A stretch of 64,000 nt of DNA from Halieaceae bacterium (GTDB lineage Bacteria; Pseudomonadota; Gammaproteobacteria; Pseudomonadales; Halieaceae). The notes under the pieces are model-generated. The model searched no databases. It had not been told where the DNA came from and worked only from the letters and a program-made list of their open reading frames with translations. The position numbers and the translations under genes are program-made. Shown piece by piece: positions 8,108 through 17,324 of the stretch (position 1 is the stretch's first letter; each line of letters starts with the position of its first letter). The DNA is taken from NCBI GenBank assembly GCA_902623175.1, contig CACNSR010000005.1:62001-126000 (forward strand), given 5' to 3'.

Positions 8108-9754
8108 TCAGGATAAGCCCGCTTGTTGAGGTTGAGCGCTGTCTGTTCCTCTCTCAAAGCCTTTCCATTCTTCCCTGGCGAGACGACATTGTTTGCGATA
8201 GAAGGGGAAGCCGCCAAACCAGAAAAGGGTCGCTCTCGGCTTGCCGGATATATTGTCGCCCATGTAGTAGTTGTCAGACTCGGGGTACAGCGTGCGATTG
8301 CCAATGTCGTTTGTAAGCTGCACGTAGCGACGCTCCTCATCCTCATTCGCTTCAATGACCTCTGCGCCATGATCGATCATCTCGTCAATCAGTTCGGTGA
8401 TGAAGTTGCACTGGAACTCGGCCAGCAAAATCGGGTTGTAAAACGGACTGTGTGGGCCGTTGATCCAGAACAGGTTGGGGAAGCCGTGCGTCATCATGCC
8501 GAGGTGACTGGTCACACTCTCGGCCCACCGTGCCTTCAATCTTTGATCCTCCCGACCGCGAATATCGATCCGATCCATAGCTCCGGTCATCACGTCAAAG
8601 CCGGTGGCAAAAATTACGGCGTCGAGTTCGATTTCGTTGTCACCGACCACAATCCCGCGACTTGTGAAGCGACTAATTGGGTGCTCATTGAGATCGATCA
8701 ATTCCACATTGGCTTGATTGAACGCCTCCAGGTAATTGGTCTCGGGCGATAGGCGGCGGGTCAGGATGGGATAGTCGGGGCAGAGTTTTTCAGCAACGGC
8801 GGGGTCATCAACGCGCTCCCGAATTTTTGCGCGCGCAAAATCAGCCATAGTCTGGTTGGATTCCATGCTCAGCAAGGTGTCGGTGAAGGCGTAGTAAGGC
8901 GACAACCCACCCGATGTCCAGCGGTTCTCATACTCAGCCAGGCGCTCCTCCTCGCTCACTTCCAGCGCGGCTTTTGATGGCGGGGGTGCCAGGTCAGAGT
9001 GCACCAGCGTAAAACCAGAAAACGAACTGAACTGCCGCTCCCGCAGTTCGGCGTACTGCTTTTTCATTTTGCTGGCGTGTTTGGGTTCTAATGGTCGATT
9101 GCGCAAGGGAATGGTGAAGGAGGGTGTGCGCTGGAGCACATAGAGCTGCCCGGCATCCTGCGCGACCTCGGAAATCACTTGAATACCTGAAGAGCCGGTG
9201 CCGATTATTGCAACTCGTTTACCCGCGAAGCCTGGTTCCTCTGCTGGCCAGCGGCTGGTGAGATATTGCTCGCCGATGAAATCACCCAGCCCCTCAAAGC
9301 GGGGCTCGACGGGTGCCGAAATCAGGCCAGTCGCCATTATGCAAAATCGTGCAGAGACGCGCTCGCCAGTATCCGTTTCAATCAGCCAGCGCTGGCCGCT
9401 TTCGTCAAAGTGGGCAGCGGTGACGCGGGTTTTGAATTGGATGTCTCGCCGCAAATCAAAGCGCTCTGCGACATGGTTGGCGTAGCGTTCTATCTCCCGC
9501 TGACTGGCGTAGCGCTCGCTCCAGTCCCACTCCTGTTCGAGCTCTTTGGAGAACGAATAGGAGTACTCGACGCATTCAATATCCACGCGGGCGCCGGGGT
9601 AGCGGTTCCAGTACCAGGTGCCACCCTCGCGCTCTCCTATCTCATAACACTGAACGCTGAGGCCACACTGCCGTGCGCGATAGATCATGTAGAGGCCGGC
9701 AAAACCTGCGCCGACAACGACCATATCGATGTATTTGATACTGGAGTAGGTCAC
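8108..9754 (-). CDS. Baeyer-Villiger-type flavin monooxygenase with altered fingerprint
   Basis: FAD- and NADPH-dependent class B monooxygenase of 548 residues, related to cyclohexanone/phenylacetone monooxygenases that convert ketones to esters or lactones. The FAD Rossmann motif GAGFAG is at 15-20, the BVMO-typical GGTWYWNRYPGARVD begins at 44, and the NADPH Rossmann motif GTGSSG is at 185-190. The family fingerprint FxGxxxHxxxWP reads FIGEQYLTSRWP at 159-170, so the conserved His is Leu165 (codon CTC). The start is GTG at 9754 and gives a normal N-terminal length. Genes downstream on the same strand are an SDR and a VOC protein. Substrate unknown; the substituted His makes activity or selectivity uncertain. 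Confidence 0.9.
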   Translation of the reverse strand: MTYSSIKYIDMVVVGAGFAGLYMIYRARQCGLSVQCYEIGEREGGTWYWNRYPGARVDIECVEYSYSFSKELEQEWDWSERYASQREIERYANHVAERFDLRRDIQFKTRVTAAHFDESGQRWLIETDTGERVSARFCIMATGLISAPVEPRFEGLGDFIGEQYLTSRWPAEEPGFAGKRVAIIGTGSSGIQVISEVAQDAGQLYVLQRTPSFTIPLRNRPLEPKHASKMKKQYAELRERQFSSFSGFTLVHSDLAPPPSKAALEVSEEERLAEYENRWTSGGLSPYYAFTDTLLSMESNQTMADFARAKIRERVDDPAVAEKLCPDYPILTRRLSPETNYLEAFNQANVELIDLNEHPISRFTSRGIVVGDNEIELDAVIFATGFDVMTGAMDRIDIRGREDQRLKARWAESVTSHLGMMTHGFPNLFWINGPHSPFYNPILLAEFQCNFITELIDEMIDHGAEVIEANEDEERRYVQLTNDIGNRTLYPESDNYYMGDNISGKPRATLFWFGGFPFYRKQCRLAREEWKGFERGTDSAQPQQAGLS

Positions 9755-10142
9755 TGCGACGTTTTAGTTCCGGCACCGGTCAGGGGCGACACGATACCAG
9801 CACCGCGGCATAGCGTGCTAAGCGCTTTTTGAAACGCGTCAGCTTGAGGCGATTAAACCTGCGAGTTCTTTCAAGAAGTCTCGATATCCGTGGTCGGTAT
9901 CCAGCCCAAGATTCAGGGTATTGTAGGAAGAGAAGTTTCTGACAAAGTGGGTCAGGAGCACAACGCCTTTATCCGTCAAGCCATGCTGACCCTAGACTAA
10001 TTCAGGGTAATAAGCGCAATTGTGCCCGCTACGCGCCTGAATTTCTGGCTACACCGCGTCTATGCATCGTGAGAGGCCCCTCACGCTTCCCCGTTAAACC
10101 CGGTTCATTGCTGACGCAGGTGATTGATGGGTATTCACGCCG
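9755..10142. other. Non-coding gap with possible gene remnant
   Basis: 388 bp separate the aldehyde dehydrogenase 3' end from the monooxygenase start, both on the minus strand. No intact gene was seen. A 6-bp hairpin CGTGAG/CTCACG lies at 10068-10085. The only coding-like stretch is the fragment listed at 9839-9994. Confidence 0.6.
9839..9994 (-). pseudogene. Possible C-terminal remnant of a TetR-like regulator
   Basis: On the minus strand, about 50 codons between an in-frame TAG and a TGA (9841-9839) read like a soluble helical C-terminus, including LTHFVRNFSSY, NLGLDTDHGY and DFLKELAGLIAS. The amphipathic helices and the GL...L..L ending resemble the last helices of a TetR ligand domain. 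There is no start codon and no upstream DNA-binding domain. The family guess is weak; it may only be a chance open stretch. Confidence 0.28.
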
Positions 10143-11567
10143 TCAGTCCACTTGGATGGTTATCCATTTCCAGCGCGTCATGATATCTAAATCGGCGTCG
10201 GTGCCCTCTCTGCCAAGACCACTCATGCCGTTACCGCCAAATGGGATGTGGGGCTCGTCCTGAATTGACATCGCGTTGATATGAACCATTCCGGCATCGG
10301 ATCTCGCGGCGGCCTTCATTGCGCTCGAGATGTCAGAGGTAAAAATCGCACAGCTCAGACCGTAGCTCGTATCGTTCGCCAACCGCATTGCCTGCTCCAA
10401 GCCATCAACGGTGTAAATCGACGTGACGGGGCCGAATGTTTCTTCTCCGAAGACCACCATCTCACTGGTTACGTCTGACAGAATTGTCGGCGGACAACAG
10501 TTGCCCAGCCACTCACCGCCGTGGAGAAGCGTTGCGCCTTTCTCTAGCGCGTCTGCAACGTGTGACTTCACTCTGTCTGCTTGTCGCGAGCTGATGATGG
10601 GCCCAATGGCAGTTTCCGGATCTGAGAGATCTCCAATTTTGACTTCCTTGGCGATTTCGACAAATGCAGGAATGAATCTTTTCGCGATTTCAGACTGCAC
10701 GATTATCCTACTGGACGCCATACAAGCTTGGCCTTGAAAGAAAAATATGCCCAGCATGGCCGCCTCAAGTGCCTTGTCGAGGTCAGCGTCGTCTAGGATT
10801 ATCAAGGGGTTCTTGCCGCCCAGCTCTAGGGTCACGGGCTTGAGGTTTTTCGCTGCGATACTGGCGACGTGTTGGCCGATTCTGGGAGAACCACAAAAAT
10901 TGATAGCTGCAATGTCATTGTGCGATGTGAGGAAGTCTCCTATCTCCGCGGGATCTCCCGTGACGTAGTTGAATACGCCCCCTGGCAGGCCTGCCTCGTG
11001 AAGCGTTTTTGCGAACTGGACGGTGACCTGTGTTGCGAATTCTGAAGGCATCAGAACCGCTGTATTGCCAGTCGCAATCACCATCGCGATCTGCTTTACA
11101 TTTTTCAGAAGAGGCACGTTGAACGGGGTAATGCAGCCGATGACGCCCACTGGCTCTCGAACTGACATGCCGAGCGCGCCGGGCCGATCCAATGGCATAG
11201 TTTGACCGACCAGCCTTCTGGGTACGCCCGCGGCGGCGCGGAATGCATTGATGCAATATTCGACCTCAAAAGCGGCTTTCATCTGCGGTGAGCCCACTTC
11301 GTTGATGAGCAAGTCCATATATACATCGCGGTCTCGTTCCACTATTGATGCCGCGTCGCAGAGTATTTTCTCTCTCGTCCTTACCTCACTATCCTTGAAA
11401 TGCTCAAAGGTATTCTTGGCATCGGCAACAGCTGCATTGACGTCGGTCATATTTCCTTTTGCGACTCGGGCAATGAGATCAGCATTCGATGGATTGAGAT
11501 CATCGAAATAATCTCCTGAGCTGGGCTTATATTCTTTTCCGCCTATCCACAATTCGCTGGTGTTCAT
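10143..11567 (-). CDS. Aldehyde dehydrogenase (NAD(P)-dependent)
   Basis: Oxidises an aldehyde to a carboxylic acid; 474 residues from the chosen start. Catalytic Glu248 (LELGG) and Cys282 (GQACMAS) are present, and Asn150 of TPFN is in place. The cofactor-side motif usually written KPSE reads MPSE at about 173-176, so the lysine that contacts the NAD(P) ribose or phosphate is Met. The start ATG at 11567 has a GAGG site 12 bases upstream; the frame runs 34 codons further but that extension does not look like ALDH. It is separated from the MFS carrier by about 250 bp of divergent promoter region. It resembles the benzaldehyde/vanillin-type and succinate-semialdehyde-type families; the substrate is not determined. 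Confidence 0.92.
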   Translation of the reverse strand: MNTSELWIGGKEYKPSSGDYFDDLNPSNADLIARVAKGNMTDVNAAVADAKNTFEHFKDSEVRTREKILCDAASIVERDRDVYMDLLINEVGSPQMKAAFEVEYCINAFRAAAGVPRRLVGQTMPLDRPGALGMSVREPVGVIGCITPFNVPLLKNVKQIAMVIATGNTAVLMPSEFATQVTVQFAKTLHEAGLPGGVFNYVTGDPAEIGDFLTSHNDIAAINFCGSPRIGQHVASIAAKNLKPVTLELGGKNPLIILDDADLDKALEAAMLGIFFFQGQACMASSRIIVQSEIAKRFIPAFVEIAKEVKIGDLSDPETAIGPIISSRQADRVKSHVADALEKGATLLHGGEWLGNCCPPTILSDVTSEMVVFGEETFGPVTSIYTVDGLEQAMRLANDTSYGLSCAIFTSDISSAMKAAARSDAGMVHINAMSIQDEPHIPFGGNGMSGLGREGTDADLDIMTRWKWITIQVD

Positions 11568-11819
11568 GTGTGTCTCACATCCTCGCTTTGGGTCTTTGAA
11601 GATTAAATGTTTGCGCCTCCAACCAGTATAGACATCGCCGGGTCGGATTGGACGAGCACCTGCAATCATATAGTCAGAGGGATTTCAGGTCTGTTGGCTA
11701 CCCCATAATTTTTAGGCCTGATAATCGGTGCCGGCCAAGCGGGCGTTGCGAATAGCCAGTCGCATCAGATCGCAGCATTGTTTATGATTTTTATCAAAGG
11801 CGACGGGGATTGCAATCGG

Positions 11820-13154
11820 ATGACAGAGGTGATCGGAGACTTGGAGGCCGCGACGGTTAGAGCGCAACTCAACTCCAGAGAGATGTCCTTCGCTCAGTGG
11901 GAAGTGGTGCTCCTTTGCACAGCGATCAATATGCTCGACGGCTACGACGTGTTGGTCATGTCTTTTGCAGCGGCTCCGGTTGCGGCTGATTGGCACCTGG
12001 ATCCCGCTAGCTTAGGGCTGCTGCTGAGTGCGGGGTTAGTAGGCATGGCGCTCGGCTCGATTGTGCTCGGATCGCTCGCTGATGCCCTAGGCAGAAAACG
12101 GCTGGTGCATATATGCCTGATCACGGTGACGATCGGGATGATTGTGTCCGCGTACACGCAATCTCAACTGCAACTGCTAGCACTGCGTTTTGTCACAGGA
12201 GTCGGTATCGGAGGGATGCTCGCAACCCTGACTGGCTTAGTGTCGGAGTACTCAAATGATAAACGGCGCGGCATTTGCATAGGGTTGCTCCAGTCAGGTT
12301 ATCCCCTGGGCGCCCTTTTCGGGGGGGTGATTGCTGCGCAAATAATCCAGGTCGCAGATTGGCGGTCACTGTTCCTGTTTGGAGGAGGGCTCTCAGCGGT
12401 GCTGCTGCCTTTGATCGTTATTCGCTTACCTGAGTCGCTTGACTTTGTGTCGAGGTCTAGCAGTTCTGGAGCCGACAATATGAAAAGGCGGCTGCTAGAG
12501 AGGTTTGATTTGTCAGAGCCGCAACACAGCATGGTCGGGGAGGACTTGGACCACGCTGCTGGCAGTTGGAGAAGCTGCTTCACACCGCCAGAAACGCGGA
12601 TTAACACGTTATTACTCTGGTCGTGTTATCTCGCACTCATGTTTTCGTTTTATTTTGTTGTGAGTTGGACACCTAAATTATTGGTAGACGCTGGGCTTTC
12701 GACCTCTCAGGGGATCTCAGCGGGGGCAATTCTGCAAGCTGGCGGGCTGGCAGGCGCTTTGGTGATTGGGCTTTTGGGTGGTAGATACGCCATGAATAAG
12801 TTGGCGGCTTGGTTTTTTTCACTCAGTGTGGTTTTGATTTTGGCCTATGGTTGGGCTGACGCAGAATTAACAACGTTGATGATATTGTCTGCCATGATGG
12901 GCTTCTTCCTCATTGGTGCAATGATAGGTCTCTATACGATAGGACCCGCGTTGTATGACACTAAGTCGAGAGTGACGGGGGTTGGGCTGGCGATTGGTGT
13001 AGGCAGATTGGGGGCGATCGCCGCCCCTTTCGCGGGCGGTCTCATGCTTGAAACTGGCCTCGAGATCAGCCTTATATACGCCGTGTTTGCTGCACCGCTA
13101 CTTTTGGCAGCATTTGCAGTGCGCGCAATATCTCTGCCGATGTCCTTTAGGTGA
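11820..13154 (+). CDS. MFS transporter, aromatic acid:H+ symporter type
   Basis: Twelve-helix major facilitator protein of about 444 residues. The first helix carries the aromatic-acid-symporter signature MLDGYDVLVMSF, and loop 2-3 has LADALGRKR (G-x-L-a-D-x-x-G-r-k). Helix 4 contains RFVTGVGIGGMLAT. These features point to the AAHS family (PcaK/BenK-like), which imports carboxylated aromatics or similar acids with protons. ATG 11820 is chosen; ATG 11778, 14 codons upstream, is also possible and neither has a strong ribosome-binding site. It is divergent from the aldehyde dehydrogenase and followed by palindromes and a second TonB-dependent receptor, so outer- and inner-membrane uptake genes are adjacent. 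Confidence 0.9.
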   Translation: MTEVIGDLEAATVRAQLNSREMSFAQWEVVLLCTAINMLDGYDVLVMSFAAAPVAADWHLDPASLGLLLSAGLVGMALGSIVLGSLADALGRKRLVHICLITVTIGMIVSAYTQSQLQLLALRFVTGVGIGGMLATLTGLVSEYSNDKRRGICIGLLQSGYPLGALFGGVIAAQIIQVADWRSLFLFGGGLSAVLLPLIVIRLPESLDFVSRSSSSGADNMKRRLLERFDLSEPQHSMVGEDLDHAAGSWRSCFTPPETRINTLLLWSCYLALMFSFYFVVSWTPKLLVDAGLSTSQGISAGAILQAGGLAGALVIGLLGGRYAMNKLAAWFFSLSVVLILAYGWADAELTTLMILSAMMGFFLIGAMIGLYTIGPALYDTKSRVTGVGLAIGVGRLGAIAAPFAGGLMLETGLEISLIYAVFAAPLLLAAFAVRAISLPMSFR

Positions 13155-13170
13155 TGTGGCCTTAGTTCGC

Positions 13171-13197
13171 ACAATTTTGGTCTTTAGACAAAATTGG
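13171..13197. repeat. AT-rich palindrome downstream of the MFS gene
   Basis: CAATTTTG(G)TCT-TT-AGACAAAATTG forms an 11-bp stem with one bulged G. It lies 17 bp after the MFS stop codon and is not followed by a T-run. It could be a terminator stem or an operator for the receptor gene downstream. Confidence 0.45.
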
Positions 13198-13213
13198 CGT
13201 ACTCATCGGTGAT

Positions 13214-13233
13214 ACCATACATTTCGGTATGGT
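13214..13233. promoter_or_regulatory. Inverted repeat, candidate operator
   Basis: A perfect 7-bp inverted repeat ACCATAC-ATTTCG-GTATGGT lies 70 bp upstream of the TonB-dependent receptor start. The size and position fit a dimeric regulator site; no known consensus was matched. Confidence 0.4.
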
Positions 13234-13302
13234 GATATTTTAGGCATAAAATAAAAGCGTCAAGAAATCGTCTTCCGAACTACAAAACAATGGAGTTACG
13301 CA

Positions 13303-15747
13303 ATGACACAGTCTGAAAAAAAAATTCCCGATGTATCCGAATTGCATAAATTCAAACCCTCGAATTTGATAGCGATCTCAGTGTGCAGGAGCTGGACCTC
13401 GGCCTGTGTAGTGGCACTTGCAGTCGCAGGCCTTTCAGTGACTGCTAGCGCGACTTTGGAAGAAGTGGTTGTGACAGCGCGTAAAACGGCGGAATCACTC
13501 CAAGATACCCCCATCTCAGTAACCGCTCTGTCTGGAGATAGATTGGAAGATATGGGCTTGTCTCGAATTACAAAATTGCAAAACGTGACGCCAAACCTAG
13601 TGTTCCAGAACAGCCCGTCATACAGCGGAGCGGGTAATAACGCTGCGGTCTACATCCGAGGTGTCGGGCAAAAGGATTTCATCCCAACGATAGACCCTGG
13701 CGTAGGTATTTACGTAGACGAAGTCTACCTGGGTCGGTCAGCAGGCGCCGTGTTGGACATGATAGACATTCAGCAGGTTGAAATTTTGCGCGGGCCTCAA
13801 GGAACCCTGTTTGGTAAAAATACAATTGGTGGTGCAATTAGCATTACGACCACCAAGCCCAATGAAGAGTTCGGCGGCAAATTCGATATCAAAGTAGGGA
13901 CAGATGAGCGACGTAACGTCAGAGGTGTGCTTAATGTCCCCCTGTCTGACACTCTGTTTGCGCGGGGTAGCTTTGGAAGCCTAGAGCAAGACGGGTATGT
14001 GACTAGACCCTTCGATGACAAGGATCTCGGCAATCAAGACACACTGATGGGCAGATTGGCGCTTAGGTGGGCACCGTCAGACACCTTTACCGCTGATCTG
14101 TCATTCGATTATTACGACGACAAATCAAACGGTCCGGCTCTTCTTGTCACTAGGGTCGATGAGTTTCCACAGAGCGCTGGCGCTATTCCCGGTGGTAACT
14201 TCCCGTTTATTCATAATTTGTTTGCAGGATTCAGCCCGGATTTTGGTGGGCCGAACCCTATCGTATGCACACTGCCAGGTGCGCCCTCAGCATGCTACAC
14301 GACAGCTAATGCAGTCACAGGGGAGAACACCAACTTGGGCACCGGCCCAAATTACTCCGAAATGGAAAACGAAGCAGTTTCGCTGACACTGACCTGGGAT
14401 CTTGAGGCATTCACCGCGAAGTTAATCGCTAGCCACAGAAGCCTGAGTGGTGAATTTGCCAGTGACCGAGATGGTTACCCGCAGAACGATGGACAGCCGG
14501 CATTCCCGGGCGGGCCATTGGTAAATCCATTGACGCACTACTTCGACACTTTCGAGCAAGATCAATTTTCAGTGGAACTGCAGTTGTCTGGCAGTGCAAT
14601 CGGTGACAGATTGAATTGGGTGGCTGGTGTATACGCTTTCGAGGAGGATGGTGAAAATCTTAACCCGGTAGACTTTACCACCGTGTCACTACAAAGCGGA
14701 GGCTACTTTGATTACTCAAGCGAAGCAGTTTTTGCTCAGGCGACTTTTGATTTTACCGAGAAGCTCTCCGCGACAGCGGGTATACGCTACACAAAGGAGG
14801 ACAGAGATTATTTGCCTGATCAATATATCGAGGAAATGCCGCTTGGAGGTTTGCCATTCCCTTGTTTCAACTACTCGGATGGTTCGTTAAAAGCTTGCGC
14901 CCTGGGTGATCGGGTGGTCCCTTACGAGACGGTAAACAACTCGATCTCGGAAAACACACCGATGGCCAGTATCAGTTATTCGCCCAAGGATGATCTAATG
15001 CTGTACGCCACCTATAGCGAGGGTTTTAAGGTGGGCGGCTTCACCCAACGTATCTTCCCTCCTGAGGCCAGCTTGCCATCATTTGGTCCCGAGTACGTTG
15101 ATTCGGTGGAGGCTGGTGTAAAGGCTGAACTGCTTGATAATTCACTTCGTGTCAATTTGTCCGTTTATTCGGCTGACTATAGCGACTTGCAGATTCTCAT
15201 CAGCGAGCCGAGCAGAGTCGGGCCGTACACCACGAATGCTGGAGATGCCACCATTGAAGGCTTTGAGCTAGAGGTCAATTATTTGACTGAGAATGGCATT
15301 TTGGTTGATTTGGCTGTTGGTTATACGGACGCTGGCTATGACACCCTAGACCCTGACCTCTTTACGGGACTCTCTGTGTCTGATCCCTTCGTATTTGTAT
15401 CGGAATGGAATACTAACCTTTCAATTACAAAAACCTTCGACACCGGATTTGGCGAAGTCACGCCAAGGTTAGATTGGTCATGGCGTAGCAAAATTTATAC
15501 AAATGGGGGTGGTCTGCCCTTCGCGCCAGCATGGGCTGACCCATTAGTTCAGCCTGATTATTCAGTCGTTAATATCAGTGCTAGATGGCAGTCCGTGTCG
15601 TCTGGACTGAGCGTTACCGTGGGTGTTGATAATGTTGGTGATGAGGAGTTCAGCTTATTTGCGGACTACCAATCAACTTTTGGCAGCACCATTCAGGCGT
15701 TTGATCGGGGTCGCCAGTACTTCGTGATGTTGGGTTATAGCTTTTGA
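13303..15747 (+). CDS. TonB-dependent outer-membrane receptor
   Basis: Second outer-membrane receptor of the region, 814 residues. The N-terminus is long: about 33 polar residues precede a hydrophobic signal core (34-48), with likely cleavage near 50. The TonB box LEEVVVTAR is at 52-60. The plug carries QQVEILRGPQGTLFGKNTIGG and the barrel ends in LGYSF with a terminal Phe. A GGAG site lies before the ATG. It is similar in architecture to the receptor at 2796 but clearly a different paralogue, with longer extracellular loops containing Cys-rich segments (about residues 318-332). It follows the MFS carrier, and together they may import the same compound. The ligand is unknown. Confidence 0.93.
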   Translation: MTQSEKKIPDVSELHKFKPSNLIAISVCRSWTSACVVALAVAGLSVTASATLEEVVVTARKTAESLQDTPISVTALSGDRLEDMGLSRITKLQNVTPNLVFQNSPSYSGAGNNAAVYIRGVGQKDFIPTIDPGVGIYVDEVYLGRSAGAVLDMIDIQQVEILRGPQGTLFGKNTIGGAISITTTKPNEEFGGKFDIKVGTDERRNVRGVLNVPLSDTLFARGSFGSLEQDGYVTRPFDDKDLGNQDTLMGRLALRWAPSDTFTADLSFDYYDDKSNGPALLVTRVDEFPQSAGAIPGGNFPFIHNLFAGFSPDFGGPNPIVCTLPGAPSACYTTANAVTGENTNLGTGPNYSEMENEAVSLTLTWDLEAFTAKLIASHRSLSGEFASDRDGYPQNDGQPAFPGGPLVNPLTHYFDTFEQDQFSVELQLSGSAIGDRLNWVAGVYAFEEDGENLNPVDFTTVSLQSGGYFDYSSEAVFAQATFDFTEKLSATAGIRYTKEDRDYLPDQYIEEMPLGGLPFPCFNYSDGSLKACALGDRVVPYETVNNSISENTPMASISYSPKDDLMLYATYSEGFKVGGFTQRIFPPEASLPSFGPEYVDSVEAGVKAELLDNSLRVNLSVYSADYSDLQILISEPSRVGPYTTNAGDATIEGFELEVNYLTENGILVDLAVGYTDAGYDTLDPDLFTGLSVSDPFVFVSEWNTNLSITKTFDTGFGEVTPRLDWSWRSKIYTNGGGLPFAPAWADPLVQPDYSVVNISARWQSVSSGLSVTVGVDNVGDEEFSLFADYQSTFGSTIQAFDRGRQYFVMLGYSF

Positions 15748-15770
15748 CTAGATACGGCAGTGCCGGAGTT

Positions 15771-15790
15771 CGGCTGCGCTAGAGCAGCCG
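15771..15790 (+). terminator. Stem-loop after receptor gene
   Basis: A 7-bp G-C-rich stem CGGCTGC/GCAGCCG with a 6-base loop lies 23 bp after the receptor stop codon. There is no T-run, so intrinsic termination is uncertain. The rest of 15748-16033 shows no gene. Confidence 0.4.
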
Positions 15791-16033
15791 AGCTTCAGCA
15801 AAGCGGATTAAGATTTCTTCGTACATTGCTGGTGATCGGTGCCCAGGGCCGCGGGGTGAGTGCGGCGCCTTTGGTAGGGGATTCCGCGGCTCACCCACAG
15901 GCACAGATGATCTGCGGATGTTCTATCTGCGCAGGGTGGCTGTCTCTCAGCTCAATTTGAGCGCGCGTGCATAATCCACCTATATCGCGTTTGATAGCGA
16001 CGATTCAAAATGAGTCGCAGAATCAGACTCTAG

Positions 16034-17146
16034 TTAGGTATTACTATCTGGTTCTTCGGTTGAAGTTTGAGTGGCCGCAAACGCTGATGGCTTCCATATG
16101 CCTCGATCGTGCATTAGCTTTACCTGCTTCTTAATAACGCTTTCCTCGTACTCCTCGTGCCGCATTGGCTCCCTGTCTAAATATAGATTCTTCGGGTATA
16201 TCGGGTCCTTATAGACTGTCTGATATAGCTCGGTTCTTAGATCTTTCATCCAATTCGTCCATAGAGACGCTTCTCTGTGATGTCTCATGGCCTCTATATT
16301 TATCGGACCGCAAACACTGGTAGAAACACCGCCGTATTTTTGTCTCCCTACTATCTGGCCACGGTAATCTACGATCATAGATTGGCCACCAAAGGTGTCT
16401 ACTGGAGTCTCTTCGTCCTGTGTGAGGAAATATGTTCCCATGTTTGGTGCAACAACGTAAAAGTTATTATCAAGAGCTCTGGCTCTTGTGGAAATCTCAA
16501 AATATTCGTTTGATGCGGCTGGATGTGGGATTGATGCTCTATAGATAATCTCCGCGCCATTCAGCGCTAGTGCTCTGGCGTTCTCTGGATAGGAACCCTC
16601 GTTAGCCATCATAATACCCATGCTACCAATTTCTGTGTGGGCGACCGGCCAGAAGGCATCGAGGTTATCTCCGTATCGGTCGATCCACCAATCATAAATA
16701 TCATGTGGGCAGACCGAGTGTTCCACTGGATATAGCGGGGCCACTTTGTAGTGTTTGAGGATGACGTTGCCCTGCGGGTCTAAAATAAAGCCCACATTGA
16801 AATACCTGTCTGGAATTTCCTCATGTCGAGCCTTTGCTTGCGCCATCACGTAAACTCCATGGGGCCTCGCAATTTTTTCCGCAATCAACTCGACCTCGGG
16901 ACCTGGTATATCAATGGCACATTCTCTCGCGAATAAGACATGTTCGGTGTCCATGACCTCATCGTTAAATCCCTGAAGAGCACCCTCGGGCAGAGCAATT
17001 AGCCTCACTGGTAGATCAAGGGAGGACAACCAAAGAGCCGCGTTTGCCATTGAGGCTAAATGCTCAATATTTTTTTTGATCTCTTCTCGATTCCTAATAC
17101 CCCAGACGGTAGGGACAAGTCCTACGGCATTGTACGGTTCAATCAT
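16034..17146 (-). CDS. Nitrilase-superfamily protein lacking the catalytic cysteine
   Basis: Carbon-nitrogen hydrolase fold, 370 residues, closest in layout to aliphatic amidase/formamidase (AmiE-like), including the long C-terminal extension. Catalytic-triad positions visible: Glu54 in LPEGALQGF and Lys134 in HYKVAP. The nucleophile motif G-x-x-x-C-Y/D-x-x-x-P-E reads GIMMANEGSYPE at 177-188, so the Cys is Ala181, with codon GCT confirmed on the given strand; Cys would need two base changes. Oligomer-type segments are kept (NGAEIIYRAS, ARALDNNFYVVAPN). A GGGAGG site precedes the ATG. The intact rest of the protein suggests selection for a non-hydrolytic role or different chemistry rather than decay. 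It stands alone on its strand, with non-coding DNA upstream. Confidence 0.85.
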   Translation of the reverse strand: MIEPYNAVGLVPTVWGIRNREEIKKNIEHLASMANAALWLSSLDLPVRLIALPEGALQGFNDEVMDTEHVLFARECAIDIPGPEVELIAEKIARPHGVYVMAQAKARHEEIPDRYFNVGFILDPQGNVILKHYKVAPLYPVEHSVCPHDIYDWWIDRYGDNLDAFWPVAHTEIGSMGIMMANEGSYPENARALALNGAEIIYRASIPHPAASNEYFEISTRARALDNNFYVVAPNMGTYFLTQDEETPVDTFGGQSMIVDYRGQIVGRQKYGGVSTSVCGPINIEAMRHHREASLWTNWMKDLRTELYQTVYKDPIYPKNLYLDREPMRHEEYEESVIKKQVKLMHDRGIWKPSAFAATQTSTEEPDSNT

Positions 17147-17324
17147 TTATAGGCCTCCCGGACGGTTCACTGCAGTATCTTTACGCCGTTTCCGAGTTTA
17201 TGGGAAAGGGGTGACTTTGTAACGTGGTTACCGAAATTACAACGCATTTCCGAAATCCTCCTTACCAACGAGGGGCAGGTCTGAGTTGCGCCCAGCACTT
17301 TTTTTAGTTCGACTCTCGCCGCAG

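Noticed and set aside
8044-8370. N-terminal extension of the SDR at 7285
   Set aside because: The extra 109 codons are antisense-frame sequence of the BVMO 3' end; the SDR fold starts at 8043.
9266-9832. 188-codon plus-strand open frame
   Set aside because: Antisense of the BVMO gene; no domain and no ribosome-binding site.
15760-15960. 66-codon open frame after the receptor
   Set aside because: Overlaps the post-stop hairpin and has no domain or ribosome-binding site.
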